This document shows, piece by piece, positions 51,868-59,635 of a DNA stretch of 64,000 nt (the first letter of the stretch is position 1; each line of letters opens with the position of its first letter). The position numbers and the translations under genes are program-made. Below the pieces are notes generated by a model that worked only from the letters and a program-made list of their open reading frames with translations, did no database searches and had not been told where the DNA came from. This DNA is from RYN-230 sp963770535 (GTDB lineage Bacteria > Actinomycetota > Actinomycetes > Streptosporangiales > Streptosporangiaceae): NCBI GenBank assembly GCA_963770535.1, contig CAVYPZ010000004.1:124001-188000 (forward strand), read 5' to 3'.

Positions 51868-53439
51868 ATGGACACGCCAGGGACCCAGCCCCGCTGGTGG
51901 CACGGAGCCACCCTGTACCAGATCTACGTCAGGTCCTGGCAGGACACCAACGACGACGGCTACGGGGACCTCAACGGCGTCACCGCGCATCTGGACTACC
52001 TGTCCTGGCTCGGCGTGGACGGCGTCTGGCTGTCCCCGACCATGCCCTCACCGGACGACGACTGGGGCTATGACGTCTCGGATTACATGGGCGTCCACCC
52101 GGAGCTGGGCACGCTCGCCGACCTGGACCGGCTGGTCGCCGAGGCCGGCCAGCGGGACCTGCGCGTGCTGCTCGACCTGGTGCCCAACCACACCAGCAGC
52201 GCGCACCCGTGGTTCGTCGAGGCCGTCAGCGGCCCTGGCTCGCCGTACCGGGAGTTCTACGTCTGGGCCGAACCCGCCCCCGGCGGCGGCCCGCCGAACA
52301 ACTGGCTGGCCGCGACCGGCGCGTCCGCCTGGACGCTGGACGCGGCCAGCGGCCAGTACTACCTGCACAACTTCCTGCCCAGCCAGCCCGACCTGAACTG
52401 GTGGAACCCCTCCGTCCACCAGGCGTTCCAGGACATCCTGCGGTTCTGGTTCGACCGGGGCGTGGCCGGGTTCCGGATCGACGTGGCCCAGGGGCTCTAC
52501 AAGGACGCCCAGCTGCGTGACGACCCGCCCGCTCCCGAGGGTGAAGTGGTCCGCGGCCGGTTCGGGCTGGCCCAGGTGTACAGCGCCAACCGGCCTGAGT
52601 CGCACGCCGTGTTCCGGGACTGGCGGAAGATCGCCGAGAGCTACCCGGTGCCTCGGCTGCTGCTCGGCGAGACCTGGGTCGGCAACCTCGACGCGCTGAC
52701 CGCGTTCCACGGCCAGGGGGACGAGCTGCAGCTCACGTTCAACTTCCCGTTCATCTTCTCCCCGTTCACCGCGGACGCCCTGGGTGGCGTGGTCGGGGAG
52801 ACCCTGGAGAAGCTGCACGCCGGGGAGTGCGCGGTCTGGACCGCCTCCAATCACGACATCAGCCGGTTCCCCACCCGCTGGTGCGGCGGCGACGAGCGCC
52901 GCACCAGGCTGGGGCTGCTGGTGCTGGCCACCCTGCCCGGCACCCTTGTCCTGTACTACGGCGACGAGCTGGGCATGACCGACGTGGACGTGCCGGCCGG
53001 GCTGGTCCGCGACAAGATGAGGGCCGAAGCCGGAGCCCGGGAGAGCCGGGACCGGGCCCGGACCCCGATGCGCTGGGATTCCTCCCCGTCCGGGGGGTTC
53101 ACCGGCACCGGCGTCCGGCCGTGGCTGCCGTATGGGAGTGCCGCGGACGGATCCGTTGCGGAGATGCAAGCGCAGCCATCGTCCATCCTGCACCTGGCGC
53201 GCGACCTGCTGGCCCTGCGGCGCAGCGAATTCGCGGGCCAGCTGGCCAGCTACGAGCGGCGGCAGGCGCCGCGCGGGGTGTGGGCCTACCAGACCGGGGA
53301 CCTGGCGGTGGCCGCCAACTTCAGCGATGAGCCGGCCACGCTGGACGGCCCGCCGGGCACGGTGCTGATCGCCACCGGCGAGGGGGCGCTGGACGGGCTG
53401 GTGCTGCAGCCCTGGGCCGGCGTGATCGCCCGCGCCTGA
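51868..53439 (+). CDS. GH13 alpha-glucosidase (oligo-1,6-glucosidase/trehalose-active type)
   Basis: A 523-residue cytoplasmic glycoside hydrolase family 13 enzyme. The start is RWWHGATLYQIYVRSWQDTN with the family's YQIY motif. The catalytic residues are Asp205 in GFRIDVAQ, Glu268 in LLLGETWVGN and Asp330 in ASNHDISR; DLVPNHTS is the conserved region I. It probably hydrolyses alpha-1,4 or alpha-1,6 glucosides, or trehalose, brought in by the importer 2.5 kb upstream. The ATG at 51868 has GGGAGA before it; the long upstream open frame is not credible coding. Confidence 0.88.
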   Translation: MDTPGTQPRWWHGATLYQIYVRSWQDTNDDGYGDLNGVTAHLDYLSWLGVDGVWLSPTMPSPDDDWGYDVSDYMGVHPELGTLADLDRLVAEAGQRDLRVLLDLVPNHTSSAHPWFVEAVSGPGSPYREFYVWAEPAPGGGPPNNWLAATGASAWTLDAASGQYYLHNFLPSQPDLNWWNPSVHQAFQDILRFWFDRGVAGFRIDVAQGLYKDAQLRDDPPAPEGEVVRGRFGLAQVYSANRPESHAVFRDWRKIAESYPVPRLLLGETWVGNLDALTAFHGQGDELQLTFNFPFIFSPFTADALGGVVGETLEKLHAGECAVWTASNHDISRFPTRWCGGDERRTRLGLLVLATLPGTLVLYYGDELGMTDVDVPAGLVRDKMRAEAGARESRDRARTPMRWDSSPSGGFTGTGVRPWLPYGSAADGSVAEMQAQPSSILHLARDLLALRRSEFAGQLASYERRQAPRGVWAYQTGDLAVAANFSDEPATLDGPPGTVLIATGEGALDGLVLQPWAGVIARA

Positions 53440-53440
53440 C

Positions 53441-53500
53441 GGGCCCGGCGGCGGGTCAGGGCCCGGCGGCGGGTCAGGGCCCGGTGGCGGGTCAGGGCCC
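53441..53500 (+). repeat. 18-bp tandem repeat over the SGNH hydrolase stop
   Basis: GGGCCCGGCGGCGGGTCA repeats at 53441-53458, 53459-53476 and 53477-53494 (CGG changed to TGG), with a partial fourth unit. The TCA of the third unit (53492-53494) is the minus-strand stop of the SGNH gene. Confidence 0.85.
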
Positions 53501-55081
53501 GGTGGCCGGCGTGGGGCCGGCCGGGCTGCTCCCGGCCGGCGTGCCGCTGACCGTGGGCGAAGGGGCGGCCGGCGGGGTGGCCACGGCGGCCGAGCCAGGC
53601 AGGTGCGGTGAGTTCAGCGCCGCCTGGTCGGCGAGCGCGATGGCCAGCTGGCCCATGGCCGTGGGGTGGAACGGTGCGGCGTCGCCGAGTCCCTGCACGT
53701 AGGGCTGGGCGGTGCACAGCTGGTGCCCGGTGAAGTCCGGCCTGACCGAGGTGAAGCCGAACTCGGCGGCCCCCTTGGCCAGCACGGCGTTCAGCGTGGC
53801 CAGCCGCGAGCTGAGCGTGCGCATCTTAGGGGGCGTCATGCCGACCCGGCTCAGGCAGTTCAGCTGCAGGTCAAACGGGTTGTAGTAGCGGTTGATGATC
53901 ACCTGGGGATGGCCCGGCAGGGCCGCCAGCTGGTCGAGCAGCTGGAGGTAGTTCTTGCTGAACGAGTGCAGCTGCTGCTGGAAGTAGGCGGTCGTGGCCT
54001 TGTCGTTGCAGGTCCTGGCGACGGCGCAGAGGCGCAGCATGGCCGACCAGTCCAGGTCGTCGGCGCCCACGCTGACGATGATCGCGGACGCGTGCGTGGC
54101 CCGCTCCGCGGCGTCGATCTGGGCCGGCTCGGTCTCGCCGCCGCGGCCCTCGGGGCCGAGGAGGCCCTGGGTGATCGTGGCGCTGTTGCAGGCCAGGTTC
54201 ATCACCTGCCAGCCGTTGGAGCGGGCCAGGTCCTCGGCGTAGGAATCGGTGCTCCGCCCGCAGGCCTGGTCGGCGCGGGACGCGTCACGGACGGCCGGCA
54301 GCCCCGCCCCCGCCGCCGTGGAGTCGCCGATCACCACCAGCCGGACGCCGGGCGGCACCGGGACCCCCTTCGTGGCGCCGGTAACCGCCGGCTCGCTGCC
54401 GACCAGCTGGCTGAGCGAGCGGACCTGGCGCAGCGTCGAGGGCGCGGTGTAGGCGGTCAGCATGATCGCGCCGAGGTTGATGACCTCGGTCAGGACCAGG
54501 CCGCCGGCCAGGAGCTTCAGCGTGGTCCGGTGCGGCAGGCGGCGCCACCCGGCCAGCGCGCCGAGCAGGATCAGCGCGCCGACCGCGGTGAGCCCGATCT
54601 CCCACGCGAAGTAGTCAATCCAGCCGCTGGCCAGCCGGTCACCCAGGATCCGCTCGGCGCCCGCCGGGCCCGCGCCCTGGACGAAGTTGGTCAGCTCGCT
54701 GTTGATGGTGATCTGGGTCAGCTGGAGCCGGGGGCGGACCGGGCCGAGGAACTGCACGTGGGTCGGCAGGCTCTGGCCGAACAGGTCGACCTCGCCCGGG
54801 CCGGAGAAGCTCAGGCTCGGTGCGGACGTGCCGACCTTGATCACCTGGCCGGCGACCGTGACGGTCTGCAGCGGGGTGACCTTGAGGGCCACGCCGATGG
54901 CGACGGCCGCGGTGATGAGGGCTGCGGCCAGCCAGATGGCCCAGCGGGTACGGCGGCCGGGGCGGCGCGGCCAGGGGCGCTGGGGCGCCGTGGGGACGTC
55001 AGCGCCGGAATGCGGCCGCGGCGGGGTGTAGTCCCGGCCTCCGGTGGCTGCCCCGGCGGCGCGCTGCCCGGGCCGGGTCAT
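53492..55081 (-). CDS. Membrane-anchored SGNH/GDSL hydrolase
   Basis: A 529-residue protein. An N-terminal cytoplasmic stretch is followed by a membrane helix (WAIWLAAALITAAVAIGVAL), a short exported domain, and two more helices (IGLTAVGALILLGALAGW and LLAGGLVLTEVINLGAIML). The C-terminal SGNH hydrolase has the nucleophile block VVIGDSTAAGAG, the Gly block in MNLACNSATITQG, the Asn-like block VSVGADDLDW, and the Asp-x-x-His block DAAPFHPTAMGQ. Substrates may be lipid or polysaccharide esters at the cell surface. The last 40 residues are Pro/Ser/Thr-rich and end inside the tandem repeat. Confidence 0.8.
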   Translation of the reverse strand: MTRPGQRAAGAATGGRDYTPPRPHSGADVPTAPQRPWPRRPGRRTRWAIWLAAALITAAVAIGVALKVTPLQTVTVAGQVIKVGTSAPSLSFSGPGEVDLFGQSLPTHVQFLGPVRPRLQLTQITINSELTNFVQGAGPAGAERILGDRLASGWIDYFAWEIGLTAVGALILLGALAGWRRLPHRTTLKLLAGGLVLTEVINLGAIMLTAYTAPSTLRQVRSLSQLVGSEPAVTGATKGVPVPPGVRLVVIGDSTAAGAGLPAVRDASRADQACGRSTDSYAEDLARSNGWQVMNLACNSATITQGLLGPEGRGGETEPAQIDAAERATHASAIIVSVGADDLDWSAMLRLCAVARTCNDKATTAYFQQQLHSFSKNYLQLLDQLAALPGHPQVIINRYYNPFDLQLNCLSRVGMTPPKMRTLSSRLATLNAVLAKGAAEFGFTSVRPDFTGHQLCTAQPYVQGLGDAAPFHPTAMGQLAIALADQAALNSPHLPGSAAVATPPAAPSPTVSGTPAGSSPAGPTPATGP

Positions 55082-55337
55082 GAAGCGCTGTGACTGCGGC
55101 CGGGGCCGGGGGCACCCGGCACGCCGCAGATCCAGCAGTCAGACATCCTGGCCGCGCCCCGCCATGGGGGCAGTGAGCCGGCGCCCCGGCAGGGACCCAG
55201 ACTGTCGCGCATGCCACCGGCTATCGCCATACCTCAACCGAAAGTACCCGCCGGGCGGCCCGGCAACACGCCCCGGCCCGCGGCGCCGCGCCCGGCCCGC
55301 CGCGCCCGGCCCGCCGCGCCCGGCCCGCCGGCTCCGG

Positions 55338-55964
55338 TCACTCCTGGTGAAACGGCGGGGGCCAGGGTTCCCTGAGGTGCCCGGTGGGCTTCTGGAACAG
55401 CGCGCCTGAAGGGTAGCCAGGATCGGTGCACATGCCGCAGGATGTGAAACCCTGGCGCTCGTAGTACGCGTGCAGTTCCTTGTTGGTGCGCCAGACGTCC
55501 ACCCTGATCCACTGGGCTCCGTATCTGCGCCGTGCGGCCAGGCCGGCCCAGTCCAGCAGCGCGGAGCCGAGCCGCTGGCCGGCATGGTCATGGCCGACGA
55601 CCAGGCGGCGGACGTAGACCGCGGGCTCGCGCTGCCGCTGGGCGGGCCAGATGGGGTAGTCCTGCGGGTCAGCGGTGACCGTGGCCACGGCGATCACGCC
55701 GTCACGCAGGAGCCAGGTCTTCCCGGCGGTCAGGTCGCGCCGGATCCGGTTGCTCCGGTCTTCCTCGCTGCGCCACGGCTGGGCCCACTGGTCGGTGCCC
55801 CTGGTGCGCCGGAGCCACTGGGCCGCCGATTCGATGAGGCCCACGATGACGTCGTGGTCGTTCTCATCGGCGCGGCGCAGTTCCAGCCGTGAATAGCCCA
55901 CGCTTGTAGATCCTGCCCTTGACGGCGGATCTGAAATCGCGTCCGGCGTCCGCGGGGCCGTCAC
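55338..55964 (-). CDS. GNAT acetyltransferase, copy 1 of the GntR-GNAT pair
   Basis: A 208-residue GCN5-type acetyltransferase. The acetyl-CoA loop is seen in VVGHDHAGQRLGSALLDWA, after the core strand AVYVRRL. It carries the segment TDQWAQPW near residue 57 and a CGMC cysteine pair just before YPSGALFQKP at the C-terminus, both also present in the copy at 57296. The GTG start follows the TAA of the GntR gene with no gap (TAAGTG), so translation is probably coupled. The substrate is unknown. Confidence 0.82.
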   Translation of the reverse strand: MTAPRTPDAISDPPSRAGSTSVGYSRLELRRADENDHDVIVGLIESAAQWLRRTRGTDQWAQPWRSEEDRSNRIRRDLTAGKTWLLRDGVIAVATVTADPQDYPIWPAQRQREPAVYVRRLVVGHDHAGQRLGSALLDWAGLAARRRYGAQWIRVDVWRTNKELHAYYERQGFTSCGMCTDPGYPSGALFQKPTGHLREPWPPPFHQE

Positions 55965-56804
55965 TTACGGGCGTGGCCCGGGAGATCGGTGGCCCGGCGG
56001 GGCAGGACCCACGCCATCGGCCCCGGCGGGCACCTCGCCGACATCGACCACGAACTCGTTGCGGTCGGCCGGATAAACGCTGACCGTCAGGACGAACGGC
56101 GTGCCTGACATGTCGTAGCCGGTGCGGCGGGTCTCGATGACGGCAACGCGGCCGTCGCCGGGCAGCCTGAAGACATCGGTCTCGATCTTGTCCGGTGCCC
56201 GGACCCTGATCTTGTCCCGCCACCCGGCGAGCTTGGTGCCGCTCTCGCTGAGGTACGCGACGGCGCCTTCCTCGATGTTCGCGGCCTGCAGCAGCCTGAT
56301 AGCGCCTATTTCCACCAGGGACATCGGGTAGAAGGATGTCTGCAGGGACCAGAGCCGGTCGTCGATGAGCCGCTGCTGCTGGCGGCTGACGACCGGTGTG
56401 CCCTCCGGGAGCTGCAGCTCGGCGGTGAGCCTGGCGCTGGCCAGCAGTACCTCCACCCGCGGGATCGTGGCCTCGGGCTTCCTCAGCTGGGCCATGACCT
56501 CGGACCCGTACGCGGCGCCCTCCACCCCGAAAACGGTTTCCAGGTTGGCCGCGGTGGGAGACAGGGGGGTCACGAAGGGGTCGATCCGCTCCGGAACGAA
56601 CGTTCCCTGCCCGGGCCGGGTCTCGACCAGGCCGCGGGTGACAAGCCACTTGATCGCATCACGGATCGTGTTGCGTGATGCGTTGTACCGCTCCCTGAGC
56701 TCCAGTTCACTAGGCAACTGGGCACCTGGGGGAAGTTCGCCGCGCTCTATCTGGGAGCAGATATCTCCGGCGATCTGCCGGTACATCGGGTTGACCACGT
56801 TCAC
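55965..56804 (-). CDS. GntR/HutC-family regulator, copy 1
   Basis: A 279-residue transcription factor. The N-terminal winged helix is typical of GntR (PMYRQIAGDICSQIERGELP, LRERYNASRNTIRDAIKWLV, GLVETRPGQGTFV), and a C-terminal UTRA effector-binding domain follows (SRQQQRLIDDRLWSLQTSFYP, then FVLTVSVYPADRNEF). GAGGTG precedes the GTG at 56804. It is a clear paralogue of the protein at 58047-58889, with identical domain order. HutC-type regulators usually repress their own operon until they bind a small ligand. Confidence 0.88.
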   Translation of the reverse strand: MNVVNPMYRQIAGDICSQIERGELPPGAQLPSELELRERYNASRNTIRDAIKWLVTRGLVETRPGQGTFVPERIDPFVTPLSPTAANLETVFGVEGAAYGSEVMAQLRKPEATIPRVEVLLASARLTAELQLPEGTPVVSRQQQRLIDDRLWSLQTSFYPMSLVEIGAIRLLQAANIEEGAVAYLSESGTKLAGWRDKIRVRAPDKIETDVFRLPGDGRVAVIETRRTGYDMSGTPFVLTVSVYPADRNEFVVDVGEVPAGADGVGPAPPGHRSPGPRP

Positions 56805-57295
56805 CTCGGATGATTCGGCCGTGCCAGACAGAGCTCACCCGGTCTTGGGCTGTGGCACGCCCGGGAAAATGTGGTGACCAGGGGCCTGCGTACCACTGAG
56901 GTAATCAGCGAGGATCGTAGTGCTCATAACGGTACTGGACTGATGGACGACCGTGCCGCTTAGCCATTACACCCCCTTAGGCCCGCAGGTAAATCCCGAA
57001 CGGATATCCCAGTAGCAGTGCCTCCGCCTGCCGACTACTTGTGCCTGTCAGATAGGAGTATGTCATGGCGCGGGCCTCGCAATCTATTCAGATATGTCCG
57101 GATGCGGGAAGCTAGCTCGGCCGCGGGCGTGCCTGGCGGCTGCTCGTGCCGGAACGCTGCCCTCACGAGCCTGTATGGTGCTCTTTCCCGGCGAGACCTC
57201 TTACTCTGAGGAAAGAGCATCCTATCGTCATAGATAGATAAGTGATACCACGTGTCACGCGCTGACGCAGGATCACCGTGTGCTGCGGGAGTCAC
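56805..57295 (-). promoter_or_regulatory. AT-richer region between the two GntR-GNAT pairs
   Basis: About 490 bases, clearly lower in GC than the genes. It holds several candidate elements: TACC-ACTGA-GGTA at about 56891-56904 and CATAACGGTACTGG at about 56926, both close to the GntR copy 1 start; a perfect 10-base inverted repeat at 57179-57219; and GTGATAC-CAC-GTGTCAC at 57242-57258, an imperfect palindrome that could be an operator. No convincing gene was found. Confidence 0.45.
57179..57219 (-). terminator. Hairpin downstream of GNAT copy 2
   Basis: TGCTCTTTCC (57179-57188) and GGAAAGAGCA (57210-57219) are perfect complements around a 21-base loop, 77 bases past the GNAT copy 2 stop. It may end that transcript, but the long loop and missing U-run leave a regulatory role open. 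Confidence 0.4.
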
Positions 57296-57934
57296 TCACG
57301 GGAGAGCCTCAAAGGCGAGGCCAACCCCGGCCGGGGTAGCCGCTTCCGCTCTGTCCGGTCGCACCGTCTCCGGCGGGACAATAACTTCAGCTGGCTTCTG
57401 GAAAAGGGCTGCTGACGGGTACTCCGTGTCATCGCAAAATCGGCAGAACTCGAAACCCTGTTTCATATAGTATTGGTGCAGGGCGAAATTCGTCGTCCAG
57501 ACGTCAATCCTGATCCACTGGGCTCCCCATTCCTGCCGGGCGCGGTGTCCAGCCCAGTTGATCAGCCTGGCCCCGATTTCCTGCCCGGCTGACCGGCGGC
57601 TGACGACCAGTCGTGACACGTAGGCGGCTCGCTCGCCCTGCTCCAGGGCGCTCCACAGTTTTGGATTAGCGTTCTGCCGGAAGGTAATGGTGGCGACGGG
57701 GCCGCCGGCGTCCTGGGCGATCCACGTCCGTTGGTCGTCCAGTCCCTGCTGTACCCGGGCGTCTCGGGCATCCCGGTCGGGCCATGGGCTGGCCCACTGA
57801 TTGGTGCCCATGCCGCGCAACCACGTGGCCGCCTCGTCGATCAGGTCGATGACGGTCTGCTTGTCGCCTGGTAGTCCGCGGCGCAGAAGGATCGGTTCCA
57901 TGGCTCCGGTGGCGGCTGGGCCTTCATCTCGCAC
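57296..57934 (-). CDS. GNAT acetyltransferase, copy 2 of the GntR-GNAT pair
   Basis: A 212-residue acetyltransferase (about 201 from the internal ATG at 57901, MEPILLRRGLPG). It parallels copy 1 throughout: TNQWASPW against TDQWAQPW, AYVSRLVVSRRSAGQEIGAR for the acetyl-CoA loop, GAQWIRIDVWTTN against GAQWIRVDVWRTN, and CRFC followed by YPSAALFQKP at the C-terminus. The gene starts just after a hairpin terminator that follows GntR copy 2, so unlike copy 1 it is separated from its regulator. The GTG at 57934 has GGA-type sequence upstream. Confidence 0.82.
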   Translation of the reverse strand: MRDEGPAATGAMEPILLRRGLPGDKQTVIDLIDEAATWLRGMGTNQWASPWPDRDARDARVQQGLDDQRTWIAQDAGGPVATITFRQNANPKLWSALEQGERAAYVSRLVVSRRSAGQEIGARLINWAGHRARQEWGAQWIRIDVWTTNFALHQYYMKQGFEFCRFCDDTEYPSAALFQKPAEVIVPPETVRPDRAEAATPAGVGLAFEALP

Positions 57935-58006
57935 CTGGTCCGGGCTCCGGGATGAGGCGATGACGGGGCAGTTACGGTTTCGTCGGACTGGAAGGCAGAA
58001 AATCTT

Positions 58007-58035
58007 GGACCCCGGCAGGAGAACTGCCGGGGTCC
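58007..58035 (-). terminator. Intrinsic terminator after GntR copy 2
   Basis: GGACCCCGGCAG (58007-58018) and CTGCCGGGGTCC (58024-58035) form a perfect 12-bp stem with a five-base loop. Read on the minus strand the stem is followed by AAGATTTTCTG, a short U-rich stretch. It lies 11 bases past the GntR copy 2 stop and is the best intrinsic terminator in the window. Confidence 0.75.
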
Positions 58036-58046
58036 ACGGCCTTTAC

Positions 58047-58889
58047 TTACCCATCTCTCGCGGGTGCTCTACCCGTGCCTTCAGCTATCTCCGCAGTATC
58101 TCTGGCCTGCCCGGTGACCACGGCCGGGGCACCGGGCGGAACCTCACCAGCGTTGATCGCGAACCGGGTCCGGTCCGCGGGATAGACGGTGATGGTCACC
58201 CGCAGGGGCTTGCCATGCTGGTCGAAGGCGGTCCGGAATGCTTCCAGGATCGCGACCCGCCCGTCGTCCGGCACGCCGAAAAATGATGATTCACTGGCCT
58301 TCGGCGCACGGACCGTGATGGTGTCCCGGTACCCGGTCTGCTCGAGCCCCAGGGTCTGTTTGAGGTAGTCGACCGTGCCTTGCCGGATGTCCTGGGGCTC
58401 GATGAGTTTCTGCGCCCCTTGTGCCAGGAGGGCTAGCGGGTAAAACGACGTCTGCAGCGACCAGGGAATCTCGCCGGCGTAACGCATCTGGTGCCGGCTG
58501 ACGACCGATCCCCCCGGGCCAAGGCCGAGCGCGAGTGCCACGTCCGGATCAGCCTGCTGTACCTCTACCCGAGGCTTGCTCTTGGTGGGCTCCACCTCGG
58601 TCTCTCCCTGGTAGACGGCTCCCTCGCTGCTGCCCTTCGTGGGGTCGGTCGACAGCGTGGTGACGAAGGGAACGATCTTCTCCAGCACGAACGTGCCTTG
58701 CCCCGGCCGGGTCTCGACGAGGCCGCGCGCAATGAGCCGCTTCACCGCGTCCCGCACGGTGTTACGAGATGCCTCGTACTTCTCCTGCAGGGCCTGCTCT
58801 GTGCGCAGCTGGCTGCCCGGGGGTAGTTCACCCGACCTGATCTGGGCCTCTAGGTCCTCGGCGATGGCCTGGTATAGGGGCTCAGTCAT
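58047..58889 (-). CDS. GntR/HutC-family regulator, copy 2
   Basis: A 280-residue paralogue of the GntR protein at 55965. The winged helix reads TEPLYQAIAEDLEAQIRSGE, LQEKYEASRNTVRDAVKRLI and GLVETRPGQGTFV. The UTRA domain has SRHQMRYAGEIPWSLQTSFYP and LRVTITVYPADRTRF. The ATG at 58889 was chosen for its AGGAGGGGGC ribosome site; the frame is open seven codons further. The upstream region at 58960-59049 holds repeats that could be its operator. Confidence 0.88.
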   Translation of the reverse strand: MTEPLYQAIAEDLEAQIRSGELPPGSQLRTEQALQEKYEASRNTVRDAVKRLIARGLVETRPGQGTFVLEKIVPFVTTLSTDPTKGSSEGAVYQGETEVEPTKSKPRVEVQQADPDVALALGLGPGGSVVSRHQMRYAGEIPWSLQTSFYPLALLAQGAQKLIEPQDIRQGTVDYLKQTLGLEQTGYRDTITVRAPKASESSFFGVPDDGRVAILEAFRTAFDQHGKPLRVTITVYPADRTRFAINAGEVPPGAPAVVTGQARDTAEIAEGTGRAPARDG

Positions 58890-58959
58890 GCCCCCTCCTG
58901 AGCATCCCAACGAGTCCGATGGCCGGGATGGAAGGGGCCATCCTCCTCGTCCAAATATT

Positions 58960-59049
58960 TCTCATGATCCGGTTTAGTTCCCGTTCCTGATCGGTATAAC
59001 CCAGCCGAGGCTAAAGGTTGGTATGACTGGTATGAAACAGATCATGAGA
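58960..59049 (-). promoter_or_regulatory. Candidate operator region upstream of GntR copy 2
   Basis: In the 309-base gap between the divergent GntR gene and the small membrane protein. TCTCATGATC (58960-58969) and GATCATGAGA (59040-59049) are perfect complements 70 bases apart. Between them CGGTATAA (58992-58999), TGGTATGA (59019-59026) and TGGTATGA (59028-59035) form iteron-like repeats, the last two in a nine-base period. The stretch is AT-rich and lies 70-160 bases from the GntR start codon. Confidence 0.45.
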
Positions 59050-59198
59050 TTGAGTCTAGCAGCAGGACTCTTTGGATTGATCAGAACCGGCCAGCCGTAC
59101 ACAACATTTTCATCACTCCGGCCACCCATACCGGAGCGGTGGGCCCCAGAACGGGGGCGGACACCACCGACCCCGACCGGAAGCGAAGGGGACGCTCC

Positions 59199-59429
59199 AT
59201 GACTGCGATACTCATCGTCCTGGCACTCATGATCTTCATCACCGGAGCTGTTGCCGGAGCCATCCTGCTCGTGAGCTGGGGCATCCAGCAGGAGGAACAG
59301 AATTTCTCGCTGACCCGCCAGGCTCCCGGCCAGGTGAGCCTGGGAACCCGCCGGGTGACCGGCCTCTACGTCCGCCGCCGGACTGACGCCGGTTCTCGCC
59401 CCGCCCCGCGGGAGGACCTGCTCGTCTAG
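59199..59429 (+). CDS. Small single-pass membrane protein
   Basis: A 76-residue protein with one N-terminal helix (MTAILIVLALMIFITGAVAGAILLVSWGI, residues 1-29) and a basic, unstructured tail (TRRVTGLYVRRRTD). Proteins of this shape are common and uncharacterised in Streptomyces. GAAGGGG lies eight to ten bases before the ATG. Two strong hairpins follow its stop, supporting a real single-gene transcript. Confidence 0.65.
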   Translation: MTAILIVLALMIFITGAVAGAILLVSWGIQQEEQNFSLTRQAPGQVSLGTRRVTGLYVRRRTDAGSRPAPREDLLV

Positions 59430-59436
59430 CCGGAAA

Positions 59437-59476
59437 GGCGGGCCGGCCGGTGCCGCGGGGACCCGGCCGGCCCGCC
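59437..59476 (+). terminator. 14-bp perfect hairpin after the small membrane protein
   Basis: GGCGGGCCGGCCGG (59437-59450) and its complement CCGGCCGGCCCGCC (59463-59476) around a 12-base loop, eight bases past the stop codon. Confidence 0.65.
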
Positions 59477-59490
59477 GCCCAAGGGCGCCC

Positions 59491-59522
59491 GCGCCGCACC
59501 ATCAGGGGACATGGTGCGGCGC
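59491..59522 (+). terminator. Second perfect hairpin, 12-bp stem
   Basis: GCGCCGCACCAT (59491-59502), loop CAGGGGAC, and ATGGTGCGGCGC (59511-59522). It follows the first hairpin by 14 bases, a tandem terminator arrangement. No U-run. Confidence 0.6.
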
Positions 59523-59545
59523 GGATCGCTGCCCGGGACCAGCAC

Positions 59546-59608
59546 CTCCGGCGACAGGCAGGCAGTCTCCGGCGACAGGCAGGCAGTCTCCGGCAACAGG
59601 CAGGCAGT
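59546..59608 (+). repeat. Three 21-bp tandem repeats before the methionine-synthase-like gene
   Basis: Units at 59546-59566, 59567-59587 and 59588-59608 begin CTCCGGCGACAGGCAGGCAG; the third has one change. They lie 28-90 bases upstream of the next start codon. Confidence 0.85.
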
Positions 59609-59635
59609 CAGAGCAGGTCAGCGAGGTGGCGCCCA

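Noticed and set aside
57035..57295. 86-codon frame directly after GNAT copy 2 (TGAGTG junction)
   Set aside because: The junction resembles the coupled GntR-GNAT copy 1, but the product is basic and domainless, spans a perfect hairpin and candidate operator, and has no counterpart after GNAT copy 1. Not supported enough to call.
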